A DNA stretch of 64,000 nucleotides, taken from Actinomycetes bacterium (GTDB lineage Bacteria; Bacillota; Sulfobacillia; Sulfobacillales; JAIMBI01). Both the position numbers and the translations under genes were made by a program. This document shows positions 1-8,200 of this stretch, piece after piece. Within the stretch, counting starts at the first letter, position 1, and the number at the start of each line of letters is the position of its first letter. Under the pieces are notes generated by a model. The model saw nothing but the letters and a program-made list of their open reading frames with translations. It made no database searches and was not told the origin of the DNA. The stretch lies in contig JAIMBI010000013.1 in the NCBI GenBank assembly GCA_023565505.1, positions 1 through 64,000 of the forward strand. Reading direction: 5' to 3'.

Positions 1-198
1 CCCCGGGGGGGGGGGGGGGGGGGCGCGCCCCCCCGGGGGGGGGGGGGGCGGGGGGGGGCACGGGGGGGGGGGGGGGCCCGGGGGGGGCGCCCCCCGGGGG
101 CCCGGGGGCGCCCCCCCCGGGGGGGGGGCCCCCCGCGGCCCGCCCCCCCCGCCGGCGGCGGGCCCCCGGGGGCGGGGCGCGCCGCTGGACGGCGCGCC
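1..198. other. G/C homopolymer stretch at window edge, probable artefact
   Basis: The first ~170 bases consist almost only of G and C runs (up to about 20 G in a row) with no codon structure. From about base 180 the sequence becomes ordinary coding DNA. This is most simply a low-quality contig end. It hides the true 5' end of the first gene. Confidence 0.75.
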
Positions 199-199
199 C

Positions 200-679
200 G
201 TGCCGGCCGTGCGCTTGGTGGCGTCGGACGGCCGGGCCGTCGACCTCCGCGGCCCTGGGGGACACGTGACGGTCCTGGCCTTCGTGGACCCGTTCGGCGG
301 GGACGAGACGGCTTTGGCCGCGGCGGTGGTCCGGGCCGCCTGGGCGGACCTGGGAGCTGAGGCGCGCGGCGCCGTGGCGCTGGCCGTGGGGGTCCGTCCG
401 GCAACGGACGGGCAGTCCCTGGAGGCGGGATCCGAAGCCCCGTGGCAGCTTCTGGTGGGGCCGCCCGACGCCCTGAGCCGGGTACTCCGGGCGTATCATG
501 TAACCGTGGAGACCGTCGGATCGTCCGTCGCCTATACGCCGGCCGTGGTCGTGGTGGATCGGCGGGGGCGGTCGGCCCGGCTCCTCATCCTGTCCGCCGG
601 CGTGAGTGCGGCCGACCAGGGCGCTGCCCTGGCCCAGGTGGTGCGGACCCTTCTGGGGTCGGCGGCAGGGTCGCACTAG
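200..679 (+). CDS. thioredoxin-fold (SCO1/TlpA-like) protein lacking cysteines, 5' end uncertain
   Basis: The 159 readable residues follow the layout of the SCO1/AhpC/TlpA thioredoxin fold. There is an opening LVASDGRAVDL strand, a hydrophobic VTVLAFVD strand where the CxxC/CxxxC motif normally sits, a WQLLVGPPDALSRVLRAY segment, and a TPAVVVVDRRG strand near the end. No cysteine occurs anywhere, so a redox or copper-chaperone role through thiols is not possible. The frame stays open upstream of the GTG at 200 (PLDGAP precedes it), so the real start is probably inside the damaged G/C tract. Function is unknown; the fold assignment is moderate. Confidence 0.6.
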   Translation: MPAVRLVASDGRAVDLRGPGGHVTVLAFVDPFGGDETALAAAVVRAAWADLGAEARGAVALAVGVRPATDGQSLEAGSEAPWQLLVGPPDALSRVLRAYHVTVETVGSSVAYTPAVVVVDRRGRSARLLILSAGVSAADQGAALAQVVRTLLGSAAGSH

Positions 680-697
680 AGGCGGGGAGGTTGGGGT

Positions 698-1039
698 TTG
701 AAACGGGTGGACAAGCCGTGGGGCTATGAGCTGTGGTGGGCCGTGACAGACCGGTACGTGGGCAAGATCTTGTTCGTGCGCGCCGGGCAGGCCTTGAGCC
801 TGCAGTACCACGAGAGGAAGGCCGAGTCGATGTACTGCCTGTCTGGCCGGGCTCGCCTCACGCTGGGGGAGACGACGCGCCTCATGGCCCCAGGCGAGGC
901 GGTGGACATTCCTCCCGGCCTCGTGCATCGCCTCGAGGCGCTGGAGGACGTCACCGTCGTCGAGGTCTCGACCCCGGAACTCGACGACGTGGTACGGCTC
1001 GAAGACCGCTACGGGCGGCAGGGGACCTCGGCGCCCTGA
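698..1039 (+). CDS. cupin-domain protein (mannose-6-phosphate isomerase type II-like)
   Basis: A single 113-residue cupin. It begins KPWGYELWW and has the SLQYHERKAES segment resembling the SLQxHxxRxE metal-site motif of type II phosphomannose isomerases. A second cupin motif, DIPPGLVHRLEAL, follows. Type II enzymes normally carry this domain fused to a nucleotidyltransferase, which is absent here, so it could be a stand-alone isomerase or a sugar-binding cupin. TTG is the start, 10 bases after a GGCGGGGAGG ribosome site and 18 bases past the preceding stop, so the two genes are probably cotranscribed. Confidence 0.75.
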   Translation: MKRVDKPWGYELWWAVTDRYVGKILFVRAGQALSLQYHERKAESMYCLSGRARLTLGETTRLMAPGEAVDIPPGLVHRLEALEDVTVVEVSTPELDDVVRLEDRYGRQGTSAP

Positions 1040-1044
1040 ACCGT

Positions 1045-1074
1045 GAACGGCCCGGCGTGCCCGCCGGGCCGTTC
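1045..1074. terminator. bidirectional hairpin terminator between cupin and mrp
   Basis: A perfect 12-bp stem (GAACGGCCCGGC at 1045-1056 against 1063-1074) with a 6-base loop lies between two convergent genes. There is no real T-run on either side, as is common in GC-rich genomes. Confidence 0.7.
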
Positions 1075-1090
1075 GGTACGGTCGGGGCCG

Positions 1091-2248
1091 CTAGACCACG
1101 TCGAGCAGGCGCTCGGCGATGGCCAGGAAGGCGCGGGCCGACTCGCTGTCGGGATCACGCACCACGATGGGCCGACCGGTGTCGGCCGCCTCCCGGAGCG
1201 CCGGCTCGAGAGGAATCTGGCCGAGCAGGGGCACTCCCAGGGCGCGGGCCAGCATCTCACCGCCGCCGCGGCCGAACACGTCCATGCGCTCGCCGTGGGG
1301 GCAGCGGAGGTAGCTCATGTTCTCGATGACGCCCACCACCTGCTGCTCCAGCTTCTGGGCGACGTTGGCCGTCCGGGTGGCGACGTGCATAGCGACCGGT
1401 TGCGGCGTGGTCACCAGGACCAGCTTGGCGTGCGGGAGCTTCTGGCCGACGTCGAGGGCCAGGTCCCCCGTCCCGGGGGGCAGGTCCAGGAAGAGGTAGT
1501 CCAGGTCGTCCCACGCGACGTCGGTGAAGAACTGCTGCATCATCTTGCCCAGCATGGGGCCGCGCCAGATGATGGCCTGGTCCTCGGGGACGAACATCCC
1601 CATGGAGACCAGCTGGATGCCGTGCACCCGCCAGGGGACGACCTTCTGGTCCGGCGTGACCTCGGGCTGGCCCTTGGCGCCGAGGATGCGCCCCTGGCTG
1701 AACCCGTAGACGTCGATATCCATCAGCCCCACCCGCCGGCCGGTGCGGGCCATGGCCACGGCCAGGTTGGCCGCCACGGTCGACTTGCCGACCCCCCCCT
1801 TGCCGCTCGCCACGCCGATGAGTTTCGTCGCGGTGTTGGGCCGCATGAGCGGCGGGGTGGCCGGGTCCAGGGTCAGCACCGGGATGGCGCGCTCCTTGCC
1901 GCGGTCGGCCGCCGCGCCGGCGGCCGGCCGGGGCGCGACGGGGGACGGGGTCGCCTCGGAACGGCCGAAGGCCGCCCGGAACGCCGCCTTGCGCTCGGCT
2001 TCGTCCATGACGGAGAGGGTGACGTCGACGGCTCGCACCCCCTCCAGACGGCCCACCTCCCGCACGACGTCCGCCCGGATCTGCTCGTGCAGCGGGCACC
2101 CCGCCACCGTGAGGGCGACGTCCACCCGTACGCGGTCGCCCTTGACGGCGACCCCGCGGACCATGTGCAGGTCGACTATGCTCTGGCGCAACTCCGGGTC
2201 CCGCACGCCTTTGAGGGCATCCAGCACCGCCGCTTCCGTGATCACCAA
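1091..2248 (-). CDS. mrp: Mrp/ApbC family Fe-S cluster carrier ATPase
   Basis: This cytosolic P-loop ATPase loads [4Fe-4S] clusters onto apo-proteins. The N-terminal ~90 residues form a MIP18/DUF59 domain (VLDALKGVRDPELRQSIVD, then AGCPLHEQI). A Pro/Ala linker leads to the ATPase with the deviant Walker A GKGGVGKST and the DLPPGTGD motif. The usual cluster-binding CPxC after NMSY reads CPHGER, so only one of the two cysteines remains. At 385 residues the length is normal. The gene lies 34 bases downstream of the MIP18-like gene in the same direction, so the two form an Fe-S maturation operon. Confidence 0.92.
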   Translation of the reverse strand: MVITEAAVLDALKGVRDPELRQSIVDLHMVRGVAVKGDRVRVDVALTVAGCPLHEQIRADVVREVGRLEGVRAVDVTLSVMDEAERKAAFRAAFGRSEATPSPVAPRPAAGAAADRGKERAIPVLTLDPATPPLMRPNTATKLIGVASGKGGVGKSTVAANLAVAMARTGRRVGLMDIDVYGFSQGRILGAKGQPEVTPDQKVVPWRVHGIQLVSMGMFVPEDQAIIWRGPMLGKMMQQFFTDVAWDDLDYLFLDLPPGTGDLALDVGQKLPHAKLVLVTTPQPVAMHVATRTANVAQKLEQQVVGVIENMSYLRCPHGERMDVFGRGGGEMLARALGVPLLGQIPLEPALREAADTGRPIVVRDPDSESARAFLAIAERLLDVV

Positions 2249-2282
2249 TCAGTCCTCCTCGGGACCCGTCGGGTCCGCCCGG

Positions 2283-2579
2283 TCAGAAGCCGAGCAGCCT
2301 CCGGCCTTCGTCCGTCAACATGTCCGGCGTCCAGGGGGGGTCCCACACCATGTCCACGTGGGCCTCCTTGACCCCCTCGAGGGTCTCGATGGCCATCTCG
2401 GCCGTGCGCGAGATGGCGTCGTGCATGGGGCAGCCGGGCGCCGTGAGGGTCATCTTGACGTTGACCACGTCCCCGTCGATGTCGATGTCGTAGACGAGGC
2501 CCAGGTCCACCACGTTGACGCCGATCTCCGGGTCATATACGTTCTTGAGGACTTCCAGCACTTCGGCCTCGGTGGGCAT
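2283..2579 (-). CDS. MIP18/SufT-type metal-sulfur cluster assembly protein
   Basis: A 98-residue stand-alone MIP18 (DUF59/PaaD-like) domain with the family hallmarks VYDPEIGVNVVDLGLVYDI and TAPGCPMHD; the Cys of the latter is the conserved functional residue. Such proteins help assemble or deliver Fe-S clusters. The start is the ATG at 2579, preceded by AAAGGAGGTGG at the right distance; a longer reading would have no ribosome site. It is followed by mrp, whose N-terminus holds the same domain, supporting joint action. Confidence 0.88.
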   Translation of the reverse strand: MPTEAEVLEVLKNVYDPEIGVNVVDLGLVYDIDIDGDVVNVKMTLTAPGCPMHDAISRTAEMAIETLEGVKEAHVDMVWDPPWTPDMLTDEGRRLLGF

Positions 2580-2659
2580 CGGGCCACCTCCTTTCGTCAG
2601 GCGCGCTTGAGGCCGGTCCGACACGGTCGGGCGGGGCCGGCGGGTCGTCGCTGTGTTCT

Positions 2660-2665
2660 ATTATA
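2660..2665 (-). promoter_or_regulatory. -10 element (TATAAT) for the MIP18-mrp operon
   Basis: A consensus TATAAT reads on the minus strand inside a rare AT-rich patch (2653-2673), about 80 bases upstream of the MIP18 start. No good -35 is visible 17 bases away, so this rests on the -10 alone. Confidence 0.45.
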
Positions 2666-2778
2666 ACGGTAAACGGACGGCGGTCGGGCGGGCGGCGGAA
2701 GGAGGCGGCGGCTTCTGGTCGGTGCCCGCGGTGCGGACGCCCGGCGGCCCCTGCGGGGCCGCCCGGACGTCCCGACGG

Positions 2779-2913
2779 TCAGGACCGCACTGCGTGTTGG
2801 CAGTCGCACGTGTGGCAGCCGCAGTCGGCGCCACAGGTGCAGCCGTCGGCGCAGTTGTCCGCCTGGCAACCGTTGCAGCAGCAGTGCTCGGCATTCGGCC
2901 GGAACGCGTCCAC
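2779..2913 (-). CDS. 44-residue cysteine-rich metallothionein-like protein
   Basis: This small gene encodes 44 residues of which 11 are Cys, arranged as CCCNGC, DNC, DGCTC, ADCGC, HTCDC plus one His close by. This clustering is typical of metal-thiolate (Zn, Cd or Cu binding) proteins. The GTG start at 2913 has a perfect AAGGAGG 8 bases upstream. An in-frame extension to 3027 exists but is not Cys-rich and has no better ribosome site. It diverges from the MFS transporter at 3026. The family is not one I recognise, so metal binding is an inference from composition. Confidence 0.75.
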   Translation of the reverse strand: MDAFRPNAEHCCCNGCQADNCADGCTCGADCGCHTCDCQHAVRS

Positions 2914-3025
2914 GTCTTCGCCCTCCTTGTGTGCGCGAACTGACACGACCGTAGTGTGGTCCGCGGCGGCGCATCCATGCAGGAGGCCGGGCGGAGAGCG
3001 TTCCGAGGGAAGGGAGGCGGCCGCC

Positions 3026-4252
3026 ATGCCGGACGGGCGCCCCGCGGCGCGCCTCGTTCCCGCGGCGCGTGCGCTCCTGTTCGCCTATACCAGCGCCATG
3101 GCGGCCGTCGCCGTCGCCACGGTGTTCCTCAACCTGTTCCTGTTCACCCTGGTCGGATCCATCGGGGCGCTCTTGGCGTTCAACATCGGATACTACGCCG
3201 TGCTGACCTTCGTGTTCTACGCGGCGGCGTGGCTTTTCCGCGGCCGGTCGCCGCTGGTGCCCTTCCGCTGGGGACTCGCCCTGACCGCTGCCTTCTTCGC
3301 CGGGCTGTGGGCCGTGGGGCCGCGGGCGGGCGCCCTGGCGGGTCCCGTCGGCGGCCTGTTCGCCGTCGCCCAAGGCGTGTTCTGGTTCGGGGTGAACCTG
3401 ATGTCGTTCGATGCCGTGCCGGCCGAGGCGCGCCTGGTGTTCTTCGGCTCGTCAACGGCCATCAACAGCGTGACGGGCGTCCTCGGCCCGCTCGGCGGCG
3501 CGGCGCTGGTCGGGTGGCTCGGCGGTGTCCGGGGCGACCTGGTGTTGTTCGGTCTGGCGGGGGTGTTCTTCGCCTTGGCGCTCGTCGTGTCGGTCCGCGT
3601 CCCCCCGGGCCCTCCGATGCACATCGGCCGCCTGAGCGAAGGCCACCGGGTGGTCGCGGACCGGTTGCTGTGGCGCAAGACGGTGCACACGCTGCTCATC
3701 CGGGGCAGCCGGGAGGGCGTGTCGGGGCTCGTGGGCGTCTATCTGGTCTACCTGGCGACGGGACAGTCGTGGACCATCGGCGTGTACGCGGCGCTGACGG
3801 CGGCGATGCGGGTGCTCGGCTCCGTGTGGGTCGCGGGGCGGGTCCGGCCCGAGAACCGGTGGCGGGCCCTCGGATGGGGGACGGCGGGGATGATTGGCGG
3901 CGCCGTTCTGCTCCTTGCGTGGCGGAGCTGGCCGTGCGTGTTCCTGTACGGGGTGCTGACGGGCCTGACGCTCCCGTTCTACAGCGTGCCCAACGCCGCG
4001 CTGCCGCTCGACGTCATGGACCAGGACGGGCGCATCGCCGAGCGCCGGGTGGGCTACATCCTAAGCCGCGAATGGGCGCTCAACGCGGGGCGGCTGGCGA
4101 GCCTGGTCCTGCTTGCCCTGCTCGCGCCGCGGTGGGGCGGGGCGCCGGCCCTGGTCGCGGTGCTGGCCGCGACCTCCGTGGCGCAGATCGGGCTGGTGGC
4201 GTTGGCCCGGGCCATCTGGCCGGCCGTCGGCGTGGTGGCCCGGGCGCCCTAG
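3026..4252 (+). CDS. MFS transporter
   Basis: A 408-residue integral membrane protein with about 12 hydrophobic segments, beginning AARALLFAYTSAMAAVAVATV and with the usual central hydrophilic loop (about residues 190-215, SEGHRVVADRLLWRK). Size and topology fit the major facilitator superfamily; nothing in the sequence gives the substrate. The ATG at 3026 follows GGGAGGCGG. Its divergent neighbour is the Cys-rich small protein, so export of a metal or toxic compound is possible but unproven. Confidence 0.78.
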   Translation: MPDGRPAARLVPAARALLFAYTSAMAAVAVATVFLNLFLFTLVGSIGALLAFNIGYYAVLTFVFYAAAWLFRGRSPLVPFRWGLALTAAFFAGLWAVGPRAGALAGPVGGLFAVAQGVFWFGVNLMSFDAVPAEARLVFFGSSTAINSVTGVLGPLGGAALVGWLGGVRGDLVLFGLAGVFFALALVVSVRVPPGPPMHIGRLSEGHRVVADRLLWRKTVHTLLIRGSREGVSGLVGVYLVYLATGQSWTIGVYAALTAAMRVLGSVWVAGRVRPENRWRALGWGTAGMIGGAVLLLAWRSWPCVFLYGVLTGLTLPFYSVPNAALPLDVMDQDGRIAERRVGYILSREWALNAGRLASLVLLALLAPRWGGAPALVAVLAATSVAQIGLVALARAIWPAVGVVARAP

Positions 4253-4328
4253 GAATGGACCGGCGGCGGGGTGGTGCCCTCGGGCGGGTCGGGCCGGGGG
4301 CGCGGCAAGAGCGGAGGGAGGCAGGGAG

Positions 4329-5201
4329 ATGGGAAGCGGAAGCCGGGAGGACTGGCGGCGGTCGGGTCGCCTGCGGCTGGTGCCGGGCGTTTACGACGCG
4401 TTTTCGGCCAAGGCGGCGGCCGAGGCCGGACACGAGCTGTTGTACTACGGGAGTTTTGCCGCCCAGGCGGCGCTGTTCGCCACGGTGGACGCGCGCTACA
4501 TCACGTTGACGGAGATGGTCGAAGGGGTGCGGCGCATCGTCGAGGCGGTCCCCGTGCCGCTCCTGGTGGACCTGGAGAACGGGTTCGGCGGGCCGCTCCA
4601 GGTCCAGCGCACGGTGCGCGCGATGGAGGCGGCCGGGGCCGTGGGCGGGCACCTGGAAGACCACGAGTTCGGCAAGCACACGCGCCTGCCCACGGTCCTG
4701 GTCCCGGCCGAGGCGATGGTGGACAAGATCCTGGCCGCGCGGGAGGCCCGGCGCTCGCCGGACTTCGTGTTGATCGCACGGACGGACGCGCTCGGCCGCT
4801 ACGGCCGCGCCGAGGCCATCCGGCGCCTGGTGGCGTACGAGGCGGCGGGGGCGGACATGGTGTTCATGGCCGGCGCCGGGACGGAGGACCTCCGGGAGTT
4901 GGGCCGGGCCGTGTCGGTGCCCATCGTGAACACGGACCTCTACGGGAACGCCGCGTTCGATCCCGTCGCCTGGGAGGCAGCCGGCGTGCGCCTGGTCCTC
5001 GCCTTCGGCACGGCACTGGGCGCCGTCCTGCCGGTTCTGCGCCGGCTGTACGCCATGATGCGGGCCGGCCGGCTGCCGGACGAGGGGCCGGCCGCGCTGG
5101 CGGAGGTCGAGCGGTTCCTCGGGTATCCCGCCTACGAGGCCTGGGCAGCGCGGTGGCTCCGGCGGCAGGGCGGGGAGCCCGGTCCGGGGGCGGCCGGTTG
5201 A
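4329..5201 (+). CDS. isocitrate lyase/PEP mutase superfamily protein lacking the catalytic Cys motif
   Basis: A 290-residue (beta/alpha)8 protein of the ICL/PEP-mutase superfamily. PGVYDAFSAKAAAEAG is the substrate-side opening, LLVDLENGFGG the metal-binding region, GGHLEDHEFGKH the gating loop, and ARTDALGRYGRAEAIRR the conserved late motif. Lyases of the family (isocitrate, 2-methylisocitrate) carry KKCGH or KRCGH in the loop; here it reads EFGKHTRLP and has no Cys. It may therefore act as a hydrolase or mutase or on an unknown 2-oxo acid. The ATG at 4329 follows a GGAGG site. Confidence 0.8.
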   Translation: MGSGSREDWRRSGRLRLVPGVYDAFSAKAAAEAGHELLYYGSFAAQAALFATVDARYITLTEMVEGVRRIVEAVPVPLLVDLENGFGGPLQVQRTVRAMEAAGAVGGHLEDHEFGKHTRLPTVLVPAEAMVDKILAAREARRSPDFVLIARTDALGRYGRAEAIRRLVAYEAAGADMVFMAGAGTEDLRELGRAVSVPIVNTDLYGNAAFDPVAWEAAGVRLVLAFGTALGAVLPVLRRLYAMMRAGRLPDEGPAALAEVERFLGYPAYEAWAARWLRRQGGEPGPGAAG

Positions 5202-5210
5202 GCCGCCCCC
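5186..5210. terminator. hairpin between convergent genes
   Basis: A perfect 9-bp GC stem (5186-5194 with 5202-5210, 7-base loop) spans the stop codon of the ICL-like gene and lies just before the end of nrdJ on the other strand, so it can serve both. Confidence 0.6.
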
Positions 5211-5217
5211 GCCGGGA

Positions 5218-8200
5218 TCAGCACTTCGAATAGCCGCAGGACAGGCAGTGGGCGCAGCCTTCCTCGTACACCAGGGTCGGCGCGTTGCACTGCGGGCACA
5301 GGTCGAGCTTCGGCGCCGAGCGGCCGGAACGGAGGACGGCGGCGGGGACCTGCGGGTCGCCGGGACCGTGACCGTTCTTCTCGGGGTGGAGGTGCCGCTC
5401 CAACACCAGCCCGATGGCGTCCACCACGGAGAGGACCCGGTCCGGGCCGAAGCCCATCTGGTTGGCGCCCCCGATGCCCTTGAGCTGCTCCGCGACCAGT
5501 TCGAGCCGCCGGCGGGGCGAGAGATCCCCGCTCGACCGGAGGTAGAGGCTGATGACCCGCCCCAGCGCCTCCATGAAGGATTGCACCTCCGACCCGGCCC
5601 GGCCGAGGAGCAGGAACACCTCGAACGGGTCCGCGTCCACCTCGTTGATGACCACCCGCGCGGTGCCGGCGGGCGTCTCCTTGCGGTACGTCCGCCCCGA
5701 CACCTGGCTCGGGACGGGGTAGACCTCCACGTTGGCGGGGAACTCCCGCCGTGGTGCCGCAGCGCGGTCGGGTGCGGCCGCCGGCTTGGCCTCGGCCTCC
5801 CGGGCGGTCTCCTTGGTGTGCAGCACCTGCTCGTGGCGGCTCTGGTCGCGGTAGATGGTCACCCCCTTGCACCCGAGCTCGTAGGCCAGCTCGTACAGCC
5901 GCGCGGTGTCCTCGACGGTGTAGGAGGCCGGCGCGTTGGCCGTCTTGGAGATGGACGAGTCGGTCCAGCGCTGGATGGCGGCCTGGACGTAGATGTGCTC
6001 CTCCGGCGTGAGGTCCAGGGCGCCGACGAAGTAGTCCGGCAGGGGCTGGCCGGGATGCTGGTCCAGCCACTCCTGGGCGACCGGGACGTACTGCGCGTCG
6101 AAGCCGAGTCGGGACTGGCGGTAGTAGGTCAGGGCGTAGAACGGCTCGATGCCCGTGCTGGTCCCCACCATGGTGCCGACGGTTCCCGTGGGGGCCTGGG
6201 TCAGGATGGTCACGTTGCGCGTGCCGTACTGGCGCACCGCTTCGCGCACCTCGGCCGGCATGCGCTGCATGAAGCCCGACTGGAGGTACTGCTCCGCGTC
6301 GAAGCGCGGGAACGGTCCCTTCTCGCGGGCCAGCTCGGTGTCGTACAGGTAGGCCTCGGTGGCGATGAACCGGTAGAGGCGGTCGATGAACCGGACGGAT
6401 TCGGCCGAGCCGTAGCGGAGCCCGAGGCGGATCAGGAGTTCCCCGAGCCCCATGGTGCCCATGCCGATGCGCCGCTCGGCGAGCTGGTTTTGGCGGTTCT
6501 CCTCGAAGAAGTACGGCGTCGCGTCGATGATGTCGTCGAGGAACCGGACCCCCATCCGGATGGTCCGCCGGAGGGCGTCCCAGCGCACGTCGTGGGTGTC
6601 GGGGTCGTAGAAGGCCGCCAGGTTGATGTGGCCCAAGGTGCACACGCCCCAGGCCGGCAACGGCTGTTCGGCGCAGTTGTGCACCACGATCCCGTTGGCC
6701 ACGAACGAGTGCGTGCGGGGTTCGGTGAGGTCGTAGACCGGTTCGACGCCGTCGGGTTCCACGCTGGCGACCACGGCCACCCAGGCCTCGCCGTACGGCC
6801 CGCGCTGGTGCTCGAGCGCCGCGCGCAGGCGGCGCCGCTTCGCGGGGGTGAGGAAGCCGACGGTGTGGGCGAAGCGGATGAGGCTCCGGCCGGTGACGAC
6901 GAGGGTCGGGTCGGGCGCCTCGGCCCCGCCGGCCTCACCCGGCTCGATGCGGCTGAACACGCCGAAGTTGAGCAAGAGCCGTTGGACGTCCTCCAGGAGG
7001 TCCCGGCTGGTCGCGGGCAGGCGGACGGCGGGCGGCTCGGCGGGCCCGACCCGGACCACGCCCTCGGCGTCGAACAAGGCCGCGAGGAATCCCGCCTGCA
7101 TGGCGCGGTTACCGCGCCAGACGACCTCGGGGACGTGGACCGGGGCGTCCGGGTCGGCGGGATCCTCCGCGGCGGCCGGGGGCGCCGCGGCCACGACGGG
7201 GGCGTCGGTGGCGCCCGTCGCCGACCCGGGACCGACTCGGCTGTCGGCCCGGGCTGCGAGGAGGGCGGCTCCCGCTCGACGCACGGTCGGCGGGATCGGG
7301 GCGCCGTCGGCGGGCGCCTCCCCCCTCCGGGCGCGTAGGCGGTCGGCGAGCAGCCACCCGAGGAGGTGCCCCTCCTCCGCGCTGCCCTCGCGGCCGAAGG
7401 CGCCCCCCCGGTTGACGATGCGGATGGGCTCGCCCGGCTCGAGCGCGTCGGCGCGCACCCAGCCCCGGCGGTCGCTGAAGAGGAGGTGGTCGGGCGTGAC
7501 GCGGACGGAGTACCCCTCCACCGTGCGGACGCGCACCACGGGCTTGATGCCGGTCAGGAACACGGCGGAGGCGGGGGCGAGGGCATCCCCTCCGAACCGG
7601 CCGTCCACGAGGACCGCCGTCGGCTGCCCCGCTTCGTACAGGTCGCGGGCGCGACGGAGACCCTGGTCGGTGTACACGAGGGTGTCCCCGGTCACGCAGG
7701 GGTTCGTGCACACCAAGGGGTTGAAGTACCAGCTGTTGGACTCCTTCTCATGGCGCTCGTCGAAGACGACGCCGGGTTCGGCCGCCTCCCACGCCCCCTG
7801 GATGATCGCCTGCCAGATCTTCCGCGCCTTGGTGCGCTCGTAGACCACCACCGGCTTCCCCAGGGCCTGCCACTTCTCCAGGTTGCCGTCCCAGAGCCGG
7901 TCGTAGTCGGGATCCGTGGTGTCGGGGAAGACGAGCTCCCAGTCCCCGTCCTGCTTGACCGCCTCCATGAACCGGTCGGAGATGCGGACCGAGATGTTGG
8001 CGTTCTCCACCATGCCCGGCGTCTTCTTGACCTCGATGAAGCGCCAGATGTCGGGGTGCCAGTCCTCCAGCTGCAGCATGAGGGCCCCCCGGCGGCTGCC
8101 CCCCTGCTCGACCAGGCCGGTCGCGCGGGAGTAGAGGTCCATCCAGGAGACGGCCCCGGACGACCGGCCGTTGACGCCCCGGACGGCCGCCCGGGCGGGA

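Noticed and set aside
1-180. Poly-G/C tract as a structural or regulatory repeat (for example G-quadruplex array)
   Set aside because: It lies exactly at the window edge, has irregular long homopolymers and runs into a truncated gene; low-quality sequence is the simpler reading.
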